This document shows positions 1-8,869 of a stretch of 64,000 nt of DNA, one piece after another. Numbering within the stretch: the stretch's first letter is position 1; each line of letters begins with the position of its first letter. This stretch comes from Closterium sp. Naga37s-1 (Eukaryota > Streptophyta > Zygnematophyceae > Desmidiales > Closteriaceae): NCBI GenBank assembly GCA_947471745.1, contig CANJKZ010000723.1, forward strand, positions 7,632,501 through 7,696,500, read 5' to 3'. The notes under the pieces are model-generated. The model was not told the origin of the DNA and did no database searches. It saw only the letters and a list, made by a program, of their open reading frames with translations. Both the position numbers and the translations under genes were made by a program.

Positions 1-461
1 CTTTGCAAGAGGACAAAGTGAGCTTTCACAATATTATAATTTTTGAAAGTGTAATTTTAAAAATATCGTATTGTGAAAGCGAGGACGTGGCCAGCGCAGC
101 AAAGGAAGCGGTGCGACGCTACTCACCCCTCTTTTCGTCTACAAAAGAGGGACGTGAGGCTATTCGCCTCACCCACGTTCTTCATTTCTAATTGTAGTTC
201 TACTTTCCCGCCACCCACCCCATTGTGTATCATTGTTACGGACGAGAACGATGTACTACCCATTTGGAATGAAGCACGCTGCCCATTTGGAATGAAGCAC
301 GCTGCCTTTGCAAGAGGACTAAGTGAGCTTTCACAATCCCTGAAATTTCAGCAAACACACTTAAAAAAAAGCTGCCACAACAGCCCCACTATTCTCCCAC
401 CACTGAAATCACAGCCTTTTTACCCCTAATCAGCCTTTTTTTGCTGACTTCTGAGGGCCTG
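1..461. repeat. Unclassified repeats and a hAT-type MITE end at the left edge
   Basis: No gene seen. A 32-bp stretch at 1-32 recurs with one mismatch at 306-337, and a 23-bp unit is tandemly duplicated at 259-281 and 282-304. The right edge (about 340-461) ends CTTCTGAGGGCCTG, the reverse complement of the terminus of the hAT MITE at 12015-12246. The copy therefore appears to be an insertion into the D LTR that starts at 462. Its other end was not found and may lie outside the window. The short ORFs here look fortuitous. Confidence 0.5.
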
Positions 462-663
462 GCGTACAGTTACGAAAGTGTTCCCGCCCAATTCCTCCTG
501 ACTGCAGCTGCCTGATGCCATCTGCTCCGACGGTCCAGATCCACCCTAACCGTCTGACGCTTCGCGTCAATTCCGACTCCTCGCATTCGTTCTCGTTACT
601 GCATGTTTCCTTAACTGCGGTGAGGAGTGTACTTGTGATGTTCAGGCATTACTATTCGTAACA
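462..663 (-). repeat. 3' LTR (partial) of copia element D
   Basis: On the minus strand this begins TGTTACGAATAG and matches the start of the LTR at 45819 on the plus strand with about 16 substitutions in 200 bp (about 92% identity, my manual count). It follows a purine-rich GAAGGGGGG tract (664-676, minus strand), a typical polypurine tract. The LTR is interrupted at 462 by the MITE end, so only its first about 200 bp is visible. The divergence from its partner makes D the oldest copia insertion here. Confidence 0.8.
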
Positions 664-670
664 CCCCCCT

Positions 671-2170
671 TCACTCCTGGCCGCAGCTCGACTTGACTTG
701 CTTGACCACTCCACTAAGTTCGTAGCAGTGCTGATACTGCTGGCGTGGCAGACGCTTCGTGAGAAAGACTGCTACCATGTCACCAGTCGGGCAGTAGGTC
801 AAGTCAACCTTGCCCTTGTCCACTTCGTCCTTCACGAAGAAATACCGCAGCGCAATGTGCTTGGTGCGGTTGACGAAACCAGGTTTGTTCGCGATGCGAA
901 TCGCGCTTTGGTTGTCGCAGTGAAGACGAAAGGTGGGCGAAGCTGGAATTTTTGCCTGCAAATAGAGGCCTTCGCGAACTACTGCAATTGCTGCGATGAA
1001 TTCTGCTTCGGCTGACGACAGGGCAACCAACTCCTGCTTCTGCGAGTTCCAGGAGATTGGTCCCGTTGGTTCGAGTCGGAACAGGAAGCCTGTCCTGGAC
1101 CGTCGATTGTCAGGATCTGCTGCGTGATTGGCGTCCACGTAGCCGATGAGGTTGAAGGATGGGGTTGGTGCAGTTGAGTAGCACAGCCCAATCTTGGGCG
1201 TTGAAACGAAGAACTGTAGGGCGCGCTGCAGGTCCAGAAGATTCTCAGCCGTTGGTTTGCGTGAGTACTGGGCCAGCTGACTTGCGATGTAGGAGAGGTC
1301 AGGCCTGCATGTGACAGAGGCAAAGAGCAGGCATCCCAGCTGCTGCTGGTAAGTCTGAACTCCAGCAGGGGATAGGGCTTTGTTGTCAGGTTTGTGGTTC
1401 GGTCCTGGAGTTTGGTAGGGAGTGGAGAGCGGTGCAGGTGAGATGTTGAATCGCTTTCCTAACTCCTCTGCGTACTTGGCCGCTGAGAGGTGAATGGCCT
1501 TAGGCGCATAGGAGATGTTGAGGCCTAAGAACTGCTTCACCTCGTAGTTGCATGTGATGTCGACGCGCCCCGCCAAGTTTTTCTCGAACTGCTTCAGTAG
1601 TTCTTTGCTCGATCCTGTGTAAAGCAAGTCGTCGACGTAGACTGTGAGGAGGATGTATTCGCCGCGGAAATCGCGGCGGTACATCCCAGGATCATGGGGC
1701 ATCTGCTTGAACCCGATTTCAAGCACAATGTTGTGCAGATACTGCTGCCACAGTCTCGGTGCCTGCTTGATCCCGTAAAGGAACTTGCGCAGTTGACACA
1801 CGAGCGAGTCCCCTTCGCCGTATGCACGCGGCTGCTCCACGTAGATTACGGCGTCTACTAATGCGCACAAGAACGCGTTCTTGACGTCGATCTGGCGGAG
1901 AGGCAGGTGCCTTGCAACTGCGATGGCGAGCAGGATTCGGACGGAGGTGTGGCGACTGACTGGAGCAAACGTCTGGTCGAAGTCGATTCCGTGCCTTTGG
2001 TCATAGCCACGCACCACCCAGCGCGCTTTAAAGCGCTCGATCGTTCCTTTCGCCGCGGTCTTCACGCGGAAGACCCATTTCCCCGAGAGAACTCTTGCAC
2101 CCTTGATTGCGGCGCGGTCGACTAATACCCAAGTGTCTCTAGATTCGAGGGCCTTGATCTTTGCGTCCAT
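671..2170 (-). pseudogene. D copia pol: reverse transcriptase and RNase H
   Basis: The 499-codon open stretch begins at an internal Met (MDAKIKALE) of a Ty1/copia polyprotein. RT blocks are visible: W-V-F-R-V-K, the F-A-P-V-S block, the D-V-K-N-A-F-L block with the first catalytic Asp, and Y-V-D-D-L. They are followed by the RNase H signature (G-Y-V-D-A-N-H-A-A-D, then S-S-A-E-A-E). It would copy element RNA into DNA in cytoplasmic particles. The lineage differs from the Gly-rich copia family that fills the rest of the window. An in-frame TGA at 2198-2200 separates it from the upstream linker, so it is not expressed as a full polyprotein. Confidence 0.85.
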
Positions 2171-2599
2171 CGCCTCTCGCCACTCCTTGCTGTGTGGTCA
2201 AGTGAGGGCTTGGCGCGGGTTTCGTGGCTCGATGACACGTGGTGCCTTAGAGGTTGCACTGTGAAGCTCGAGCAGCTGTAATCCCGAGACAATGCTGTCG
2301 TGGCGACGTTGCGGGACGACTTCCTGCACGTCGTTGTCATCGCTCTCTGGTTCAGGTGGCGCTGGTGGTGCTGCGCCTCTGCCGCTTCCGCCTGTTCCAC
2401 CCATTCCTCCTCCAGAGGAATCGTCATCGCTGTCGTCGTTGTGGCGATCTCCCCATGTGAACTCGCCCCTGGTGTCCTGCTCCAGAATTGTTGTAGCGGC
2501 TTCGTCCTCGGGCATTGCGTAGCTGTGCCCATCGTTTGCGTAAACGCGGTTTGCATTCGTTTGCTCGTCGTGGCGGAACTGGTCGAGGAAGAGGCGCTC
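2171..2599 (-). pseudogene. D copia integrase-RT linker, interrupted
   Basis: This is a low-complexity linker between the integrase and RT regions of D, rich in Asp, Ser, Gly and Pro (D-D-S-S-G-G-G-M-G-G), readable in one minus-strand frame from about 2600 to 2201. A TAA at 2600-2602 ends the integrase segment and a TGA at 2198-2200 precedes the RT segment, so the original single ORF is broken twice. Other ORFs in this stretch are out of frame with D. Confidence 0.6.
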
Positions 2600-3579
2600 T
2601 TAGAAGATTACGTCGCGAGCGTGGGCAGTCTTTTGACTGAGTAGGTCCAGCACGATCCACGCCTTGTACTCGTGACTGATGCCTAGGTGAATGCCCCATC
2701 GCGCGCGACTGGCGAATTTGCCGATGGTCGACGTCGGCGGGCGGTATTGCACCATACACCCCCATACGCGGAGCATGGACGTGTCCCCCTTAGTCCCGGT
2801 CCATTTCACGAGCGGGGACAAGTTGCCGGTGATGGCGGTGGTTGATAGCAGGTTGTGCACCCGCACGGCGTGGTGCATCGCGTAGGTCCAGTAGGTCGGT
2901 GGCAGCTTCGACTGCTTCATCAGCGCCCGCACCTTCGTCATGAGCATGCGGTTCGTCTGCGCGGCTACGCCCTGCTGCTGATGTGCGTAGGGGAGAGAGA
3001 TGTGGTGCTCAATCCCCTTTTGCGACAGGTAATCTTGCATCTGCTTGCTCCTGAATTTTGCAGCGCCGTCAGATTGCCAGATCTTCAATTTCTCCCCGGA
3101 CTGCCGCTGCGCGTGTGCTAGCCAGAGGCGGAATACCTCGTAGGCTCTGTCGCGTGACTCCACGTTTGCGACCCACACGTGGCGCGTTCCAGCGTCGATG
3201 AAGGTAAGCGTGTATATTTCGTCGTCAACTCCACAGTGCCCCAAGAAGAAGTCGCTGTACACCTTGTGCAGCTTGGGGTAGCGGTTCGTCCCTGGCTCGA
3301 GCAGCGGGAACGGCTGGTGGCTTAGTGCAGCTTCGGGGCAGACGGTGCAGTTGCGCGGATGTGTCGCGCTTCTCACTTCAGTACCATCTGGGCGCAGGAG
3401 CGCTCCAGGAGCGAAGACGCCTGCGTCGATGCAGTTTTTCAGCGTCGCGCGTGAAGGATGTCCGAGACGCTAGTGCCAGAGTGCATCGTCAACGCGAAAG
3501 CCGGAGGTGCGCATGTAGCGCACACGAGCTTCTTCGGGATCTTTGTCAGGTACAGGGGCAGGTTCTGCTGCTGCCTCTT
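2600..3579 (-). pseudogene. D copia GAG-pre-integrase and integrase
   Basis: Reading on the minus strand from 3579, the frame passes A-L-W-H, a TAG at 3470-3472, then R-L-G-H-P-S, the zinc-binding His pair of the GAG-pre-integrase domain. C-T-V-C follows (the CxxC pair), then the integrase core with D-F-F-L-G-H, S-D-G-A-A-K-F and the Q-Q-Q-G-V-A-A-Q-T-N-R block. In the last block the usual catalytic Glu (N-G-x-A-E-R) is replaced by Ala-Gln, so the DDE triad looks lost. The region ends at TAA 2600-2602. A dead integrase fits the age of D. Confidence 0.8.
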
Positions 3580-3956
3580 TGTCAGTAGAGCTGCACTGTG
3601 AGATCCCCGATTGATCCTAAGGGGGGTTACAGGCGCATTTGCCTGGGGGGTTATGGGCGCACGGACCCGCTACACAAACAAGCCCTTTTATCCCAATGGT
3701 CTAGTGGTTGGGATTCTGACAAGGTATTAGAACGGTCTCGGGTTCGAATCCCGGTGTATGCACATGTAGGCCGTTGCCACTGTGCTCAACCCTGGGCCTC
3801 CCAGTGTGAGGGGGTGTCAGTAGAGCTGCACTATGAGATCCCCGATCGATCCTAGGGGGGGTTACAGGCGCATTTGCCTGGGGGGTTATGGGCGCATGGA
3901 CCCGCTATACAAACAAGCCCTTTTATCCCAATGGTCTAGTGGTTGAGATTCTGACA
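3580..3956 (+). mobile_element. 377-bp TRIM retrotransposon carrying a split tRNA-Glu-like sequence
   Basis: Two near-identical 142-bp direct repeats (3580-3721 and 3815-3956) start TGTCAG and end CTGACA. They flank a 93-bp interior and are bounded by the 5-bp TSD CTCTT (3575-3579 and 3957-3961). Right after the first LTR comes AGGTATTAGAACGG, which resembles the initiator-Met primer site of the other copia elements. Just before the second LTR is GAGGGGGTG, a short polypurine tract. It has no coding capacity, and its size fits a terminal-repeat retrotransposon in miniature. It sits inside the D coding region. See the findings for the tRNA-Glu-like boxes across the LTR/primer-site junction. 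Confidence 0.8.
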
Positions 3957-5090
3957 CTCTTCTGCTGCTTCTTCTTCGTCGTTGGCAGTGGTCATCATTA
4001 GTGCCAAAAACTCTCTGTCACGGATTTCGGAGAGGGGAATATTGGTCCCAGGGATGGTTCTGGGGACAAAGGTGGGTTCACATGGTTCAGGAGCGGGTCC
4101 GTAGATGGTGCGTTGCGGGGTTGACAGCTCGTTGTCTCAGTCGATGGTGTCCCAGGGATCGCGACGCGGTGGGTTGTCAGGAGGGGGTAATGCGAGAGGA
4201 ACGTGGCGTGGTGGACGACCAAGGGGAACAACTGCAGGTGTTGCCCCAGGAGCATCTGCTTCTTCTTCTCCCCCTTTTGTTCTTCGCGGGAAGTCCCCCA
4301 GCTGCTATTGTCGGCGCCAGTTGCGGCGCCCCATCCACCGCGTGCGTTGGCCCAGGTTCCGCCGCTGTTTCCCCAACTGCCGGTGTCGCTCGTTCCCCTT
4401 CCACCAGCGCTTCCCCACCCCCCTTCATTGGAGGCACTTTCTTCCGCTTCGGCTCCCCACGCGCCGCAGGCGAACGTCCCGCGTGCTTCGGTGAGACTTT
4501 GTTGGCGAAGCTCTTCAGCTTTGCGGCGCGCCAGTTCTTCTTCCTGCTCCACGGTAAGTTTCTTCGACGGGTCGCGTCGATGAGAGTAGTTTTCCAAAAA
4601 TTTCTCGTGGGTGTAGGGTCGCGGCACGCCATGCGCATCAAAGGTTCCGACGCCAGTGCCGCGCAGCATTCCTTGCAGGTGTTGGGAGGGGGGTCCGATG
4701 AGAGGGTGTTCTGGCGTGCCGAACACGCCCCGCGTGGTGACTTCAAGCTCTAGTTGTGACATTCCTTCCTCTGGCGGCGCGTGGCGCTCGGCTTCGGCGA
4801 TGGCGGCGAGTCCGCGGCCAGCAATTGCGCTAGTTGACGCCGTTAGTGTGTGGCAGTCTCTGCAGATGCCGTCTGGGTCAGGATCGTGTAGCGCTGTTTT
4901 GCATGGGTGGGGATGATGCGGCACCCACGGTCTACCGTCAGGGTGCTTCCAGTCCCTGCGGTGGATATGCTCGAAGCGCAGAGGTACGAGATCGATTAAC
5001 TCGTGCGAATCGCCGCTGCAGTCGGGGATGTCGAAGTCCAGGACATACACTCCATTTTCGGAGTGTGCTCGTTCGATCTGCCTACGGGGC
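3957..5090 (-). pseudogene. D copia segment between protease and integrase, with Trp-Gly repeats
   Basis: On the minus strand this continues D from the inversion breakpoint. It starts L-P-R-R-Q-I-E-R-A-H-S-E-N-G-V-Y-V-L-D-F, which is how copia polyproteins resume after the protease. Next comes a His/Cys-rich stretch (HHPHPC ... CRDCH), an acidic/basic helix-like stretch (VEQEEELARRKAEELRQQ) and, at about 4294-4468, six Trp residues in Gly/Ser/Asn context (AWG, GWG, SWG, TWA, GWG, SWG). The frame is open to 3998. The frame that rejoins D beyond it (E-F-L-A-L-M-M-T-T) is different, implying at least one indel. I do not recognise the roughly 250-residue insertion as a named domain. Confidence 0.65.
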
Positions 5091-5443
5091 AGATAGGGCA
5101 GCGAGAGATGGTCGATCGTAGCAGAGGCAAGCGAGGAGTAGCGCGCTACTACAACATCGTACAGTGCCTTAGCAGTCTTGTGCTGGTCAAAATGCGCGCA
5201 CTCATGTAACGGTAGGTGGCTGCGAATGGCTAGGCGAGCGTGAGCGTCACGAGTCTGCCACTGAGAGCGAGCAGTACTGTCAGCAGTCTCAGCAGGTGCG
5301 GGAGCGGTTCCGGACGCGTGATCATACAGTGAGATATCGCCCTTAGTAGTGATCTGTAGGAACAGGTGCAGGTCGTCGAGCGAAGCATCAAACTGAACCG
5401 GGCGGCCCTCAGCATCGAAAGAGAGAATGGTGGGAGTAGCCAT
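5090..5443 (-). pseudogene. C copia Gag N-terminus, cut by the inversion
   Basis: The start ATG at 5441-5443 opens M-A-T-P-T-I-L-S-F-D-A-E-G, the same Gag start as A (38825), B (47522) and K (14850). About 118 residues follow the family Gag closely up to L-S-L-P-Y-L, where the sequence switches abruptly to D. The missing continuation of this Gag (S-D-T-R-Y-R) is found on the opposite strand at 55612. The Gag of this family has a UBN2-like alpha-helical N-terminal region by position and pattern; I infer that it forms the particle shell. The shared TATCTGCC at the junction is compatible with microhomology joining. Confidence 0.85.
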
Positions 5444-6085
5444 GGTGGCAGCAGTAGCAGTAGCAGTAGCAGCAGTAGTAGTAACAGCAGTAGCAGTAGC
5501 AGCAGTAGCAGTAAGAACAGCAGTAGCAGCAGGAACAGGAGCAGCAGTTGCTGCAGGTGGGGCAGCGCGGCTCGGTAAGGGCGGCGCGACTCGGGCAGGA
5601 CGGCGCGGCGCGGCTCGGGCAGGCAGGGCGGCTCGACGGTAGGCCTGTGCGCGGTGCGCGGCTACGTCTAGGGTGCGGCTGCGTGCGGGCCGCGGCTGCG
5701 TGTAGGCGGCAGCTAAGCGCGAGCTGCAGCAGCCGACGAGCGACAGCCGCGGCGTGCGGGCTGCGACTTGCGTGCGGGCGGCGGCTGTGCGAGCGTCGGC
5801 CTACGGGCGAGCGGCGGCCTACGGACGGCGGCCTACGGGCGCGCGCGAGAAAACGGGCCGCGCACGGGCGGCTAGCGGGCTGCGCGCGCTAAAAACGGGG
5901 GGGCCGCGCTCGGGCGGCTAGCGGGCTGCACACGGGCAGCGTGAGAGGGAGGGCGCGCGATGGCGCACTAGCAGAGAGGCGCACGAGGGCGCTAAGATGG
6001 TGGAGCACACGAGGGCGCTTCTAGCGGAACGGTGGGCCCTTAGGACTAAGCGGTCCTAGGTTCCTAACCTAGGCTCGTAATACCA
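5444..6085 (-). other. C copia 5' leader and primer-binding site
   Basis: This is untranslated leader between the C LTR and its Gag ATG. The primer site lies immediately inside the LTR (minus strand TGGTATTACGAGCC, about 6072-6085) and resembles the 3' end complement of initiator Met-tRNA. The rest is very GC-rich, with a triplet-repeat tract (AGC/AGT/AGG steps on plus) at about 5443-5560 next to the ATG. The ORFs on the plus strand through it are Ala/Arg-rich by composition and not credible genes. Confidence 0.65.
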
Positions 6086-6213
6086 TGTTGAAATGAACAA
6101 AATGTGTGTGCACTAGAAAAGTGGTGGGTACAAGTAGGAAACCCTAAACTTACTGTACCCCATAGTAACTACCCCACTACAGCCTAAACAAACTGTAGAG
6201 TATAAGTTTGACA
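6086..6213 (-). repeat. 5' LTR of copia element C (128 bp)
   Basis: Read on minus it runs TGTCAAACTTATACTC to TTCATTTCAACA. Its partner is the plus-strand LTR at 61780-61907, also 128 bp, differing at 6 positions, all transitions. The base block outside it (6214-6218, GTTGT, minus ACAAC) equals the block outside the partner (61908-61912, ACAAC). Both sit in the same spot of a gypsy pol (between L-T and Q-P-E-L-D). Two ends of one insertion are thus found about 55 kb apart in opposite orientations. Confidence 0.9.
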
Positions 6214-7234
6214 GTTGTGTCAGTCTGAACTGTCGCTGTACAGTTGGCTGTGCCCCCGGTTCTAATTCTATTCGGTGGTCATGGCTCGCTGAGGTGGCAT
6301 TCCTTCCGGTAAGTCGTTGGGAAAAATCCCGGGGTATCGTTTCAACAGTTCCTGTAGTTCGGGCGGTATTGCTGCCAGCAGTTTCTTGAAATCACTCGGC
6401 TGCTCTGCTCCCTCTACCACTGAAATGTCTACTGCGTACACGTCAGCTCCAGCAGCGACAGCCCGTTTCATGGTGACGGCGTTGACGTGTACCGTTGACG
6501 ACTCGGGCGACTGCCAGCGAGGTAGCTCAACCCAGTTACCGCTACCTCGCACGGTGCAGCTACCCGTCGTCCAGTCAATTCGCGGGTTATACCGTCGCAG
6601 CCAATCACGTCCCAGTAAAATGTCATGCCCATCGAGTGTCGTCGCGAGCATTTCCTGTGTAAATCCGAAATTTCCCCCGCAGCGGACTTTGACTCTCTCC
6701 ACCTTTTCCCGTATGGCAAGTGGCGTGCCGTCAACTAAGCGTGCATCTATCTCAGGTAAACAACGGCTAAGTGTCAGTTGCAGTCTGCGTGCGGTTGCGG
6801 TATTAACTAAACCGTGACTTGCTCCTCCGTCGATAAAAATCTTCACTGCTGCTCCCTGTATTTTCCCGTGGATCAGTACTGGGCAATCTGTCGCTGTACC
6901 CTCCTTATTCGTCCGAGCCCGATCGATAGCATTAATCGGTACTGTGACTCGGTGATGGTCGGTGGGGTTGGGCGAGCAGGCAGTCTCGTCAGTAGTTGGC
7001 CCGATTCCTACTGACTGCTGGCGTTTCCCTGCCTTGGAGACTCCCTCCCCTGCTCTGCTCCGCGGCGCCTCAGCTCCTCTGGGCATTCACTCTTGCGATG
7101 GCCCGGCCTATTGCAAGCAAAGCAGCGCCCCTTAAACGGCGCGGCAGCTGCATTCGTCGCAACGGCATGTACGCTGGCGTGCTCGATCGGTCCCCGAGGA
7201 CGATGTCCGTAGTAGGACCCCGGTCTCGGACGGT
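6214..7234 (-). pseudogene. G2 gypsy Gag C-terminus and protease
   Basis: The open frame 7086-6268 encodes a gypsy segment. Just upstream on minus is an intact zinc knuckle, C-F-A-C-N-R-P-G-H-R-K-S-E-C. A retropepsin-like domain follows, with F-I-D-G-G-A-S-H-G as the active-site motif and I-L-L-G-R-D-W-L further on. It is about 95% like the G1 copy at 34462-35269. Near the end a 1-bp deletion relative to G1 (about 6281) shifts the frame, giving a premature stop at 6268. The element stops at 7234, fused to F, so the rest of Gag is lost. Its pol continues on the opposite strand at 61908. Confidence 0.85.
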
Positions 7235-8869
7235 CTCAAGGTCTGGAACGTCAGGCAGGGAAGACGCAGGAGAGGACGGCAGAGGAACACGCTGCGGAGC
7301 AGAGGAATGACGCAGGGCCATGAGGTGTGTGCCGGGGACAGCTAGCGGACGCTCACGAGGAACACGACGACCAGTACGACCAGTGCAGACAGTGCGAACA
7401 GGCAAGACAGGACGAGACGCAGGCTCACGACGCTCAGCAAGGCCCCCTGTCTGCTCAGTGTAAGGAGAAGGAGTAGGGAGAGGGGAGCCAGGCTGTAACG
7501 GAAGACCAGTAGATGACGGGAGGCTAAGAACCTAGTGAAACACGGAGTCAGGCGGTGGTAGAGACGAAGGTGACGGCGGAGCGAAGAACAGTCGCGTCTA
7601 TGCAGTGCCACCAGCACCAGTAGCTCCAGCACCTCCAGCGCAAGCACCGCTAGCAGCTCCAAAACCTCCAGCGCCAGCACCTACAGCAGCTCCAGAACCT
7701 CCAGCGCCAGCACCTCCAGCAGCTCCAGAACCTCCACCGCCAGCACTTCCAGCAGCTCCAGAACCTCCAGCGCCAGCATCTCCAGCGCCAGCACCTCCAG
7801 CAGCTCTAGAACTTCCAGCGCCAGCACCTCCAGTACCAGCATCGCCAGCAGCTCCAGAACCTCCAGTGCCAGCAGCACTAGTAGCTCCAGCGCCTCCAGC
7901 GCGAGCACCGCCAGCAGCTCCAGAACCTCCAGCGCCAGCACCTCTAGTACCAGCACCTCCAGCAGCTCCAAAACATGCAGCGCCAGCACCTCCAGCAGCT
8001 CCAGAACCTCCAGCGCCAGAACCTCTAGCGCCAGCACCTCCAGCAGCTCCAGAACCTCCAGCGCCAGCATCTCCAGCGCCAGCACCTCCAGCAGCTCGAG
8101 AACCTGCAGCGCCAGCACCTCCAGGACCAGCACCACCAGCAGCAGCACCCCCAGAACCGGCACCTCCAGCCCCAGAGTCTCCAGCCTCAGTGTCTCCAGC
8201 AGCAGCACCCCCAGAACCAGTAGTACCTCCAGCCCCAGCAGCTCCAGTACCTCCAGTACGAGCACCTCCGGGGCCAGTGGCTCCAGTAACTCCAACAGAA
8301 ACGCCCCCAGTAGCAGAGTCACCAGCTCCAGCGCCTCCCGCAGCAGGGCCTCTAGCTCCAGCAGCGCGACACTGACGGCTAACGTACCACTCGCGCAGCT
8401 GCTGTGGGGAGAGAGGGATAGCGCCAGCTCCAGTGCCTCCAACCCTAGCGCCTCCCGCAGCAGGGCCCCAAGCTCCAGCAGCGCGACCCTGACGGCTAAC
8501 GTACCACTCACGCAACTGCTGTGGGGAGAGAGGGAGACGGCGACGAGAGTGCTGCGGCGAGGCACCAGCGGAGCGACTACGGAGACGGCCGCTCCAGGGA
8601 GACTGCTCACCAGACGCCTCAGTGCCCCCAGGTGCAGCACCCTCAGGCTCAGCACCCCCAGGCTCAGCACCCCCAGGCTCAGCATCCCCAAGCTCAGCAC
8701 CCCCAGGCTCCGCACCCCCAGGCTCAGCACCCCCAGAAGCAGCACCCCGAGCAGGACCACCCCAAGCAGGACCTGAGTCACCTGTGACCTCAACCGGCAC
8801 AGTCAAGGGAGGAGGGTCTACCTGAGACACACCTAAAGGAGCAGGACCGGGAGCGGGGAGGGGGTGCAC
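7235..8869 (-). pseudogene. F copia integrase-RT linker (Gly/Ala repeats)
   Basis: The minus frame 8869-7598 is a long repeat-rich linker: first about 10 units related to GGAEP, then two copies of LSPQQLREWYVSRQ, then Gly-Ala-Gly-Ser-like units (codons such as GCTGGAGGTGCT). It ends in TAG at 7598. Beyond that a short stretch, V-P-R-E-R-P-L-A-V-P-G-T-H, matches the region before RT in K and A, up to the break at 7235. Low-complexity linkers of this type separate integrase from RT in all members of this family here. No enzymatic function is expected. Confidence 0.7.

Noticed and set aside
1-429. Two small ORFs at the left edge
   Set aside because: They cross direct repeats and a MITE end and show no domain or codon pattern.
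3691-3765. Intact tRNA-Glu gene
   Set aside because: Boxes A and B are present, but the acceptor 3' half does not pair with the 5' half and the anticodon arm is replaced by a primer-like sequence. The stretch is part of a TRIM with LTRs and TSD.
7598-8869. Long Gly/Ala-repeat genes on both strands (collagen- or silk-like proteins)
   Set aside because: They are the integrase-RT linker of copia F and its reverse complement. The same tract occurs at the same place in A, B, C, H and K.
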